This document shows, in pieces, positions 8,032 to 13,660 of a stretch of DNA of 22,465 nucleotides. The notes below the pieces were generated by a model. The model was not told where the DNA came from. It did no database searches and saw only the letters and a list, made by a program, of their open reading frames with translations. Where the stretch lies: the IMG/VR virus record IMGVR_UViG_3300028548_000932, positions 1 to 22,465 of that record; one strand, 5' to 3'. Made by a program: the position numbers and the translations under genes. Numbering within the stretch: position 1 is the first letter of the stretch; the number at the start of each line of letters is the position of its first letter. Origin of the DNA: a virus.

Positions 8032-9096
8032 TTATACTGCCCTCATGTAATTTTTCCTGTTTATTAATTCTACCCTCATCCGTTTAATACCGTCTTCGTA
8101 TTCCTTAAGGGCGTATTGTGCTGTCTGTACATCTGACCTAAACATGTAGGTGTAATACTTTGCACGAGCATTTATTATTGATTCAAATCTTGTAGGTATA
8201 ATTCCTGTGTCAGTTGCACCAGTCAAAGCTGTGTTAGTTACGTAGTAATCAAAACTTATTGTTCTGTTGCTTGAATCTGGTATAGGTGTCAAACCTATTT
8301 CATCGTTGTAAGTTGTGTATACAAACTCAGGATCGGCAAACTTATTTGTGTCGGGTCTAGAATCTCTTTCCCTGAACCTTTCGTTGTACTCCTCGTAGGA
8401 TATGTACTTAAGAGGTATGGATTCAACATTCTCCATTAACTCAACTAACTTAACAAAAGCCGCAGAACCTGCTGACTCTGTAAAAGTAACAAAGTGGGTT
8501 ATCGCTGTGGCTACAAAAGTAACTTCAGATATTAACACTTCGTTACCACTTGTTATAGTTAAAGCAGATGTTTTAGTTTGTGTGCCACCTGAGCTAGTGC
8601 CTATATCTAATGTAAGTGTTGAACCACTTGTTTGAATAAGTACAGTGTATGTTCTCCCAACAATTAAGTCATCTACCTGTTGGGTTGCTTTTGCACTAGT
8701 AAGTAACAATGTGTTACCAAACTTAGAACTTGCGGCAGGAGAACCTGATACTGCAGTCCAATTTGTTATACTAGCTACCCCTGCAATCTCAAAGTCACCG
8801 TTCCTTATATAATCTTTTGGCTCAAGAAATACGTTGTCGTAGTCTATGTACTTAAGAGTGGAAGCGATAGACGCAAAACTATATAACTGTTTACCTGCTA
8901 TTGCATCTTCTGCACCCTCTGCTCTAGTAAAGGGCCAGTTAAGCTCTGAGTTAAGAATGTCTGAGATAGATCGGTTGATGTAATCTTTTACAGTAGTTTG
9001 TACACCTCTAGAACTTGTAAAGTTAGAGCTAGTAAGCTCCACTTCGTTCATGTCCCTAAGTACGTTGTTTACTAGTGTAAGATACGAACTTGCCAT
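8032..9096 (-). CDS. Head-tail adaptor / tail tubular protein A-like with inserted lectin-like domain
   Basis: The protein has 354 residues. Residues 1-60 (YLTLVNNVLRDMNEVEL, TTVKDYINRSISDI, LNWPFTRAEG) and residues 226-354 (LKYISYEEYNERFRERD, GIIPTRFESIINARAKYYTY) match the helical adaptor fold of T7 gp11 or P22 gp4-like proteins that cap the portal. Between them, residues 98-223 form a separate beta-rich, Thr/Ser-rich block. Its gene lies directly upstream of the nozzle gene, the usual order for a podovirus tail. The ATG is 4 nt after the stop of the 70-aa gene and the SD is weak, suggesting reinitiation. Adaptor identity is fairly secure from sequence and position. Confidence 0.8.
   Translation of the reverse strand: MASSYLTLVNNVLRDMNEVELTSSNFTSSRGVQTTVKDYINRSISDILNSELNWPFTRAEGAEDAIAGKQLYSFASIASTLKYIDYDNVFLEPKDYIRNGDFEIAGVASITNWTAVSGSPAASSKFGNTLLLTSAKATQQVDDLIVGRTYTVLIQTSGSTLTLDIGTSSGGTQTKTSALTITSGNEVLISEVTFVATAITHFVTFTESAGSAAFVKLVELMENVESIPLKYISYEEYNERFRERDSRPDTNKFADPEFVYTTYNDEIGLTPIPDSSNRTISFDYYVTNTALTGATDTGIIPTRFESIINARAKYYTYMFRSDVQTAQYALKEYEDGIKRMRVELINRKNYMRAV
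8428..8805 (-). other. Beta-sandwich (CBM/lectin-like) domain inserted in the adaptor
   Basis: It encodes adaptor residues 98-223: RNGDFE, ITNWTAVSG, a hydrophobic LLLT, QQVDDLIVGRTYTVLI, LTLDIGTSSGG, then EVTFVATA and FVKLVELMENV. The NGDFE start, W at about +14, 'vddL.vG.tYt' and 'l.iGts.gg' spacing resemble carbohydrate-binding modules of the CBM4/9 jelly-roll type. The flanks join sensibly without it. Confidence 0.55.
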
Positions 9097-9099
9097 TTA

Positions 9100-9312
9100 T
9101 TATTTGCTTTCAGAATCTTCTGCAATCTCTTTGGGATTGTTCTCTTCTACAATCTTATTAAGGAGTTGCAATTTTTGATTAGCTAAAACCATGTCACCAA
9201 GTGCTTTGTCTATCTGGTCAAGTGGTCTATTGTTTGTGTTAATTAATGATGTTGCATTTTCTAAAATTAACTTGTATTGGAACGCTAACGCTTGTGCTGC
9301 TAAATTCTTCAT
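9100..9312 (-). CDS. Small helical protein of unknown function
   Basis: This is a 70-residue, mostly helical protein starting MKNLAAQALAFQ. A longer reading frame begins at a GTG at 9342, but that codon lies within the -10 region of a promoter. The ATG at 9312 has a GGGGG SD-like run 6-9 nt upstream and is preferred. The sequence is rich in Leu, Asn and Lys with an acidic tail (NPKEIAEDSESK) and no cysteine or membrane segment. It lies between the lysis cassette and the adaptor gene, so a tail-assembly or virion role is possible. I do not recognise a family. Confidence 0.6.
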   Translation of the reverse strand: MKNLAAQALAFQYKLILENATSLINTNNRPLDQIDKALGDMVLANQKLQLLNKIVEENNPKEIAEDSESK

Positions 9313-9333
9313 ATTAAACCCCCTGTTGTATAA

Positions 9334-9362
9334 ATTATACACATAAAATACACAAATAGCAA
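9334..9362 (-). promoter_or_regulatory. Sigma70-like promoter for the tail module
   Basis: On the minus strand TTGCTA (9357-9362, 4 of 6 consensus) is followed by 17 nt and a perfect TATAAT (9334-9339). The -10 sits inside an inverted repeat, GTATAA-T-TTATAC. It lies in the only sizeable gap of this area, after the DUF1289-like gene and before the small helical gene and the tail genes. Confidence 0.6.
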
Positions 9363-9367
9363 GAAGT

Positions 9368-9475
9368 TTATTTAGTTAACTTTTTAAAAGCTTCTTTTAT
9401 TTCTTCTATCGATCTGTTACACCCAACACAGATATTATTGTTATCTAACTTACAGACACCTACGCAGGGACTCAC
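9368..9475 (-). CDS. DUF1289-like cysteine mini-protein (35 aa)
   Basis: The frame starts at GTG 9475 and overlaps the TGA of the 246-aa gene as GTGA. It encodes 35 residues beginning MSPCVGVCKLDNNN and continuing ICVGCNRSIEEI. The four cysteines (4, 8, 16, 19) in a C-x3-C...C-x2-C layout, the SPCVGVC opening and the GC.RS.EEI stretch match the DUF1289 family of small bacterial Cys proteins, which probably bind a metal. Family members are usually longer, and here only the core remains. It is too short for common ORF cut-offs but has clear motif support and a coupled start. The role in the phage is unknown. Confidence 0.7.
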   Translation of the reverse strand: MSPCVGVCKLDNNNICVGCNRSIEEIKEAFKKLTK

Positions 9476-10212
9476 TTAGCAATACTTCTCAGGCTATCCA
9501 TAACATCATCTATTGATGGCTCTTTGGAGTTGGGCTTATGCACACATTTGTATTGCTTGGGGCAACCTATCCTAATGTCAGTAAATTCCATCTCATAAGT
9601 CTTATTTGCACCTTCATAGATACAAGCCATCTTATCTTTCCAGATTTTCTGTGATTTTAATCGGCAAGTAACATAAACTGGTTTAGTAACTAGCTTCTGC
9701 CATATCTTCTGTTGCTCAGTCCAGCCTTTACCATACACTTTACTAGAAAATGCACCAACTAGTAATACGATAAAACCAAATACTACAATAATTAAAACTA
9801 GCCACGCAACAACTTCACCAATTTGTTTTCTTAAGGCTTGTTGTTTATAAATTGTTCGTTGTCTCTCTTTTCTAATTTCACCCTCCATCTGAAGAAGTTC
9901 ATCGTAGGCATGAGGACCTATAGTTAAATTCAAGTACATCTTTAATTCGTAGCGTTGTTCTTCTAGTTTCTTTTTGGCAGAGTAGGCTTGCAGAGCCATT
10001 GTCTCAATGCTACCTGCTCCAAATACCTTGCCAAATATACTGGGGTTCTTAGCTTGCTTCTGTGCGTTGTCCACATCTGAAGCTGCTCCCATCCATCTAC
10101 TTACATCCCCTGACATCTGCTCTAAGTCTCTACCGACTGCAAATCCAGATTTAATTGCACTAAATGCTTTTGATGCAATACCGACAGCAACGCTAATAGT
10201 CAATGGGTCCAT
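9472..10212 (-). CDS. Single-pass membrane protein with extracytoplasmic Cys domain
   Basis: The protein has 246 residues. Residues 1-130 are helical and charged (AVGRDLEQMSGDVSRWMGA, ELLQMEGEIRKERQR). Residues 132-155 are one strong membrane segment (EVVAWLVLIIVVFGFIVLLVGAF). Residues 156-246 carry four cysteines (183, 197, 217, 223). The basic stretch KERQR...LRKQ before the membrane segment predicts N-inside, so the Cys region would face the periplasm and could form disulfides. The start overlaps the preceding stop (TAATG), and its own stop overlaps the GTG of the DUF1289-like gene. Homologues appear, from memory, in marine phages as hypothetical proteins next to lysis genes. A role in the envelope during lysis or infection is inference. 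Confidence 0.75.
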   Translation of the reverse strand: MDPLTISVAVGIASKAFSAIKSGFAVGRDLEQMSGDVSRWMGAASDVDNAQKQAKNPSIFGKVFGAGSIETMALQAYSAKKKLEEQRYELKMYLNLTIGPHAYDELLQMEGEIRKERQRTIYKQQALRKQIGEVVAWLVLIIVVFGFIVLLVGAFSSKVYGKGWTEQQKIWQKLVTKPVYVTCRLKSQKIWKDKMACIYEGANKTYEMEFTDIRIGCPKQYKCVHKPNSKEPSIDDVMDSLRSIAK

Positions 10213-10397
10213 TACTTTTTCCTTATGGGTTTGCAGTATGCTGTTATCTGTAAATTAGCTCCTTGCTTCTGTGGTATAGACGGTTGCCTATGTAGTCGTT
10301 CTGCAAAGTATAAGCATTTATTTATATCTTCAAAGGTTTGCGTTTGATCTATGATTCTTAACCCCATCATAAACACAAGTACAAATTCAATCATCAC
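10212..10397 (-). CDS. Small protein with hydrophobic N-terminus and two cysteines
   Basis: This is a 60-61-residue protein. The frame opens with GTG at 10397, immediately followed by ATG at 10394, which is the likelier start. The N-terminus is hydrophobic (MIEFVLVFMMGLRII), then DINKCLYFAERLHRQPS, and the C-terminus is ITAYCKPIRKK. The two cysteines are 28 and 55. It may be a membrane-anchored or exported peptide with one disulfide. The start lies inside the end of the Cys-rich 37-aa gene, so translation is probably coupled. It sits among lysis genes, but the sequence does not show a spanin lipobox or periplasmic coiled coil. Unknown function. Confidence 0.6.
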   Translation of the reverse strand: MMIEFVLVFMMGLRIIDQTQTFEDINKCLYFAERLHRQPSIPQKQGANLQITAYCKPIRKK

Positions 10398-10500
10398 CTT
10401 TTACTGCAGGCTTACATTCGCAGTGGCAATCACAATTACATTCGTCAGGATTACACTCGTAGCAAGTACAAGTGTCACAACATCTGGTTTCTATGGTCAA
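10387..10500 (-). CDS. Metallothionein-like Cys-rich peptide (37 aa, TTG start)
   Basis: A 37-residue frame begins at TTG 10500, overlaps the lysozyme stop, and ends inside the start of the next gene. GGAG lies 7 nt upstream of the TTG. A GTG six nt further upstream is an alternative start but has poor SD spacing. Ten residues are cysteine: CC at 7-8, CTC at 11-13, C16, and an unbroken CNCDCHCEC at 21-29, with one histidine in the run. Alternating CxC arrays with few aromatics are the hallmark of metallothionein-type metal-cluster peptides, though short Cys-rich phage peptides of unknown role also exist. So many cysteines in frame are unlikely by chance. Metal binding is inferred from composition alone. 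Confidence 0.6.
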   Translation of the reverse strand: MTIETRCCDTCTCYECNPDECNCDCHCECKPAVKGDD

Positions 10501-10982
10501 GTCCACTCTCCATTTTTCATTGCTAAGGATAGCTTCATAGCTCTGCCTTTTACTTGGTCTGCCCACCTAGAATCAATCATCTCTTCGCAAGCTGAGATGT
10601 AATTTACTTTTTCTATGGCTAACCACATATCCTTAAATTTCATTAATCTTGGAACACCCATATTAAATGCCATGTCTATAAGTACCATTTGTCTTACAGC
10701 ATTTACCTGATTTACTATTGGCTTGTTGGCAAGGAGTTCTTTTTCTACGATGGCTATGTCATTCATGCAAAGATAATACGCTTCTTCTTCTGTAAGACCC
10801 ACTTCGTATATTTCTTCGGTGGTCTTATTCATGTAGGATAGCTCACCGTCTGTGATACCCCTATCCTGCAAGTTTCTGCCAATTCCCACCGTATCTATAC
10901 CTAAGTGGTCTTGGTAGACGTTAAGTCGTAGACCTTCATGTAAGGCAATCATCTTGACTAGTTCATCAGCATCGTATTTCAT
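10497..10982 (-). CDS. Endolysin, T4-type lysozyme (GH24)
   Basis: This is a 161-residue muramidase that cleaves the MurNAc-GlcNAc bond of peptidoglycan during host lysis. The T4 lysozyme triad is complete with identical spacing: E16 in LHEGLRL, D25 in YQDHLG and T31 in DTVGIGRN (E11, D20 and T26 in T4). The C-terminal domain shows VLIDMAFNMGVPRL and SRWADQVKGRAMKL, typical of GH24. No signal peptide or signal-anchor is seen, so it should depend on the holin at 11337-11729 for release. ATG 10982 has AAGG upstream and lies 2 nt after the previous stop. The stop overlaps the TTG start of the Cys-rich peptide. Identification is secure. Confidence 0.95.
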   Translation of the reverse strand: MKYDADELVKMIALHEGLRLNVYQDHLGIDTVGIGRNLQDRGITDGELSYMNKTTEEIYEVGLTEEEAYYLCMNDIAIVEKELLANKPIVNQVNAVRQMVLIDMAFNMGVPRLMKFKDMWLAIEKVNYISACEEMIDSRWADQVKGRAMKLSLAMKNGEWT

Positions 10983-10984
10983 TG

Positions 10985-11161
10985 TTAAACCTTTTTCTTT
11001 TTCTTAGGAAAGCCTGCTTGCATATTAGCATATGCTTTAGGAGATATAGTTGACTTCTTCTTAGTAGCACTGTCACCAGCCTTCTTCTTCTGGTTAATGT
11101 TGTAATACAAACCCTTCTTAGCTGTTTTACCAGACTTAGTTTTGTGTGTTCCTACTGCCAT
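10985..11161 (-). CDS. Lysine-rich small protein (58 aa)
   Basis: A frame found by translating the gap upstream of the lysozyme encodes 58 residues: MAVGTHKTKSGKTAKKG, then LYYNINQKKKAG, a KKKSTISPKAYANMQAGFP stretch and a terminal KKKKKV. More than a quarter of residues are lysine and there is no cysteine. The ISPKAYANMQAGFP block resembles, from memory, a conserved small protein of marine phages. AGGG lies about 9 nt upstream of ATG 11161. It starts 5 nt after the stop of the 56-aa gene and ends 2 nt before the lysozyme start. A nucleic-acid-binding or virion DNA-condensing role is suggested only by charge. Confidence 0.7.
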   Translation of the reverse strand: MAVGTHKTKSGKTAKKGLYYNINQKKKAGDSATKKKSTISPKAYANMQAGFPKKKKKV

Positions 11162-11166
11162 TGTCT

Positions 11167-11337
11167 TTAACCCTTCTTTGCTTTAGCTTGTGCTGTTTTA
11201 GATAAGTCCTTCATGTGAGATAAAGGTTTGCTCGTCTTAGTGTGAGTTTTGCCAGTATGCAAAGTGCCATCCTTCATCTTGTGTGATGCACCTGTATACA
11301 ACGTTCCATTTTTTAGATAATGCTTTACGCCCTTCAT
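11167..11337 (-). CDS. His/Lys-rich small protein with internal repeat (56 aa)
   Basis: The frame starts at ATG 11337, overlapping the holin stop as TAATG, with GGGGAAG upstream. It encodes 56 residues beginning MKGVKHYLKNG. Two imperfect units follow one another, KNGTLYTGASHK and KDGTLHTGKTHT, then SKPLSHMKDLSKTAQ. The unit [KN]-[DN]-G-T-L-[YH]-T-G-x-[ST]-H recalls short conserved marine phage proteins. The repeats place five histidines and many lysines on a probable beta-turn scaffold. Neighbouring small genes on both sides are also basic. Function unknown; coding status rests on coupling, SD and repeat pattern. Confidence 0.65.
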   Translation of the reverse strand: MKGVKHYLKNGTLYTGASHKMKDGTLHTGKTHTKTSKPLSHMKDLSKTAQAKAKKG

Positions 11338-11729
11338 TATTTCTTCCCCATAATTTTCATTGCTGCTCCTGCCCCCTTAATTCCAAACGATGCACTAATT
11401 GCTATAAACAAAAGATACTGATACCATTCAGGAAGTGTATTAAGAACTTCAAAGCCTATCCTAACGTACTCAGTCATACTAGGAATGAAAACTAAAATCG
11501 CTGGAGCTAATAAGACAACTAAAGCAAATTCATCCTTCCAGCTTGAATCTGTAGCGTCTGCCATAGACTTCTCCCATTGGACTTCACCTGTTGCTACTTT
11601 CTCTGCAACAACTGCTTTAGCTCTAGCTTGGGCTACCTTAGCTTGCCCGTCAGCTTTAACTTTCTCAACTTTGCTGTTCATCCAGCTTGAAGCTAGATTA
11701 GCAATAGGACCTATTAATGCACCAAACAT
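11337..11729 (-). CDS. Putative holin (GTA_holin_3TM-like)
   Basis: This is a 130-residue protein. Residues 20-60 are an Ala/Lys/Glu-rich amphipathic helix (KVEKVKADGQAKVAQARAK). It is followed by SWKDEFALVVLLAPAILVFI (63-82), a first membrane segment, and EWYQYLLFIAISASFGI (101-117), a second, then a basic tail KIMGKK. The SWKDEF...LLAPA motif and layout match the 3TM holin family of gene transfer agents and many marine phages. Holins permeabilise the inner membrane and release the endolysin, whose gene lies two small genes downstream. The ATG overlaps the stop of the 35-aa gene (TAATG). GGGAGAG upstream serves as the SD. Confidence 0.75.
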   Translation of the reverse strand: MFGALIGPIANLASSWMNSKVEKVKADGQAKVAQARAKAVVAEKVATGEVQWEKSMADATDSSWKDEFALVVLLAPAILVFIPSMTEYVRIGFEVLNTLPEWYQYLLFIAISASFGIKGAGAAMKIMGKK

Positions 11730-11836
11730 TATACTCTCCCTTGACTCCTGTGCAACTGATTTACGTAACGTCTGTAAAAGCTGTTGCCTATTCTGTTAAA
11801 TAATTTAAATAACTTAAAATTAATTGCTCTTAACAT
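11729..11836 (-). CDS. Cationic amphipathic 35-aa peptide upstream of holin
   Basis: The frame fills the 100-nt gap before the holin exactly. Its ATG overlaps the stop of the basic 92-aa gene (AATGTTAA) and its TAA overlaps the holin ATG (TAATG). It encodes MLRAINFKLFKLFNRIG followed by NSFYRRYVNQLHRSQGRV. The pattern LFKLF, regularly spaced Lys and Arg, and no acidic residue predict a positively charged amphipathic helix. I recall similar small frames in marine phages, but could not verify this. Position suggests a membrane-active or holin-modulating peptide, which is inference. Confidence 0.55.
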   Translation of the reverse strand: MLRAINFKLFKLFNRIGNSFYRRYVNQLHRSQGRV

Positions 11837-12108
11837 TTCCATCTTTTTCTAGCCTGTCTTAATCGGCTGTTAGGGTCTTTTGCTGCTTTAGGAAACTTCT
11901 TCATTTGCCCTAAGCTTCTTGCACAATAAGACTTTCTACGTTTAGCAGCTTTGCTTCCAGCCTTTACTTTGCCAGTTACTGCTGTCTTTAGTTTACTTCC
12001 GGGATTGTCCTTCTTGTACTTAGCCACACCTTTGGCTGTCATACCTGCACCTTTTTTGGTTGGGCGTTTATGACCACCTCCAATTGTATGACCTTTCATA
12101 CCTCCCAT
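11830..12108 (-). CDS. Small basic protein (DUF6321-like)
   Basis: This is a 92-residue, strongly basic protein. The N-terminus is Gly/His/Lys-rich (GGGHKRPTKKGAGMTAKG). Then come VAKYKKDNPGSKLKTAV, RRKSYCARSLGQMKK and a tail with PNSRLRQARKRWKC. The 'GlsAKG..kY....pGS.Lk.av', 'R..SyCaR..G' and final RKRW.C blocks resemble the DUF6321-type small proteins common in cyanophages and other marine phages, with unknown function; the family name is from memory. The start ATG 12108 has AGGGG upstream. A second ATG three codons later has no well-spaced SD. Possible role: DNA- or RNA-binding virion protein. Confidence 0.75.
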   Translation of the reverse strand: MGGMKGHTIGGGHKRPTKKGAGMTAKGVAKYKKDNPGSKLKTAVTGKVKAGSKAAKRRKSYCARSLGQMKKFPKAAKDPNSRLRQARKRWKC

Positions 12109-12128
12109 TAGCTACCCCTATATTGTTA

Positions 12129-12152
12129 AGAGGGCAAGTTGCCCTGCCCTCT
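12129..12152 (-). terminator. Stem-loop after the capsid genes, terminator-like
   Basis: AGAGGGCA (12129-12136) and TGCCCTCT (12145-12152) form a perfect 8-bp stem with an 8-nt loop, 15 nt beyond the stop of the decoration gene. On the minus strand the 3' side is followed by TTAAC rather than a T-run, so termination would be weak. It may instead protect the 3' end of capsid mRNA from nucleases. Confidence 0.5.
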
Positions 12153-12167
12153 CAAGTTTAGTTATTA

Positions 12168-12629
12168 TTAGACACCAGTTCTAACTGAAGCAGTCTGAGC
12201 CACTGTAAGCTCTGGATCACCAAAATCAGCAATCAAAGCAATAACTCTGAATCTACCTGCACTACATGCTGCACCCAAAGCTTTAACTTGGATAGCATCG
12301 GCAGCAATAACAATATTGATACCTCCTGCTTTAGGAAGAAAGTTGTAGATGGCATCGGCATTTCCATCAACGCCATCACAGAAGACATCAATGTCAGCAG
12401 ATGTACCTACATCAAACACCAAACTAGAACCACCAGCTTCCAAGACATCCAAACAACCACCAAGAACGATGGAGTTGTCAGGCAGGTCAATCATCTTAAC
12501 GATGTCGTTTTGTGCTAGGTTTTCGTCTGCTGAGTCAAAGATTTTAGACTGCACAATGTACGGTCTAAGGGCATGAGCAGGATGCCCTACAGTCCCACCA
12601 CCAATGGTAGTAAAGTCGAAAGTAGTCAT
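12168..12629 (-). CDS. Probable capsid decoration / head protein
   Basis: The protein has 153 residues and is beta-rich and acidic (DFTTIGGGTVGHPAHALRPY, DIVKMIDLPDNSIVLGG, FDVGTSADIDVF, FRVIALIADFGDP). It lies immediately downstream of the major capsid gene with 12 nt between them. It has the strongest Shine-Dalgarno in the window (AAGGAGG), as expected for a protein made in capsid-like numbers. The shape and position fit a head decoration or cement protein, or a tail-associated trimer; no sequence motif proves it. The stem-loop at 12129-12152 follows the gene. Confidence 0.6.
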   Translation of the reverse strand: MTTFDFTTIGGGTVGHPAHALRPYIVQSKIFDSADENLAQNDIVKMIDLPDNSIVLGGCLDVLEAGGSSLVFDVGTSADIDVFCDGVDGNADAIYNFLPKAGGINIVIAADAIQVKALGAACSAGRFRVIALIADFGDPELTVAQTASVRTGV

Positions 12630-12636
12630 TAAGTAT

Positions 12637-12643
12637 CCTCCTT
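12637..12643 (-). promoter_or_regulatory. Near-perfect Shine-Dalgarno of the decoration gene
   Basis: AAGGAGG on the minus strand lies 7 nt upstream of ATG 12629 and overlaps the stop codon of the major capsid gene. It sets the start and predicts strong, possibly coupled translation. Confidence 0.75.
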
Positions 12644-13631
12644 ATGCGAAATCTATAACGCCACGAACAATTGCTTCTTGTCTTAGGACTTTTCTTCCAA
12701 AAACATGCAATCCTCGAATAACGTCAGAGAATGATTCAGTTGAACGTACCACTTCAGTCTTAGCGATGTGAGACGCTGTAGCCATAGCTGAGATGTGACC
12801 TGCAAGAACAACATTCTCAGAAGCGTCTACAGCTAGTGTAGCTGAGCCATCTGTTAATGTTACTTGGTCAGTTCCACCTGTACTATTTAAAGCTGTAGAC
12901 TTATAACATCTAAAGCCTGCTAAAGTACCGACTATTGCAAGACCATTTCTCAAAGGAGAAGTGCCATCGCCTGTGATATTTATTTCAGAAATTTTATTTC
13001 CAGCTTGGAAAGCTTTCTGATAGAATATCGGAGGAGCAACAAACCACCTGTTCTCTTCTGGAACAGATTGGTCATCGAGGAGTCTAGCCATCGCAAGCAT
13101 CATATTGATACCATTGTCGTCTGTCTCAACATTGATAGGAGCATTAGCTGTTCCTATATCACCAGCTGCAGCAGTAACTGTTAAAGTTGTCCCTGCCACT
13201 GCAGAAGCTCCAATACCAGCAGCATCAGACATATTCTGAAGAATGTTGGCATCAAATTTTCTTTTTAAAGAATAAGCACCTGAAGAAGTTGCTAACGCTT
13301 CAAAGTTAATGTGAGAGTGTCTCTCTTCGATGTCGTCTATTTTAAATGCAAAAGCATTTGCTTTATCAACAATCAAAGTTATTTGATCATCGGATAAGTC
13401 TTGAGGGTTAATGACAGAACCTCTCTGATACGGAGTAACAGTGAGTGTTGGTTCTTTCATTATTTTGACAGTGTCGCCAAAGTTCTCGATTTCGCCAGTA
13501 TAGTCGGTATTAGTAATATCTTCTGCCACCGAAGCTCTACGGAAGAACTTAAGAACTTTTTGGCTAAAAATTTCGGGTGCAAAGTTACCTGACGGTAAGT
13601 TTCCATACCCTGAACTTGTAGTAAAAGCCAT
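12642..13631 (-). CDS. Major capsid protein (HK97-fold)
   Basis: This is a 329-residue coat protein. Recognisable blocks are the N-terminal NFAPEIFSQKVLKFFRRASV, NTDYTGEIENFGDTVKI, QLTLIVD-like ITLIVDKANAFAFKIDDIEE, then RWFVAPPIFYQKAF, RNGLAIVGTLAGFRCYKS and the C-terminal DVIRGLHVFGRKVLR. This order (N-arm, E-loop region, spine helix, A-domain) is typical of HK97-fold coat proteins of marine podoviruses. It lies between the scaffold gene and the decoration gene, behind GAGGAAGGA. It forms the icosahedral shell. No N-terminal delta domain or protease gene is seen beside it, so assembly on a separate scaffold is likely, as in T7 or P22. Confidence 0.9.
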   Translation of the reverse strand: MAFTTSSGYGNLPSGNFAPEIFSQKVLKFFRRASVAEDITNTDYTGEIENFGDTVKIMKEPTLTVTPYQRGSVINPQDLSDDQITLIVDKANAFAFKIDDIEERHSHINFEALATSSGAYSLKRKFDANILQNMSDAAGIGASAVAGTTLTVTAAAGDIGTANAPINVETDDNGINMMLAMARLLDDQSVPEENRWFVAPPIFYQKAFQAGNKISEINITGDGTSPLRNGLAIVGTLAGFRCYKSTALNSTGGTDQVTLTDGSATLAVDASENVVLAGHISAMATASHIAKTEVVRSTESFSDVIRGLHVFGRKVLRQEAIVRGVIDFA

Positions 13632-13660
13632 TATAGTATCCTTCCTCTATTTGAGGTTAG

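Noticed and set aside
9313-9342. GTG at 9342 as start of the small helical protein
   Set aside because: It lies within the promoter -10 region and has no SD. ATG 9312 has a G-rich SD at a good distance.
10212-10397. 61-aa protein as an i-spanin or o-spanin
   Set aside because: A hydrophobic N-terminus next to lysozyme is suggestive, but there is no lipobox and no extended periplasmic coiled coil, so it is left as unknown.
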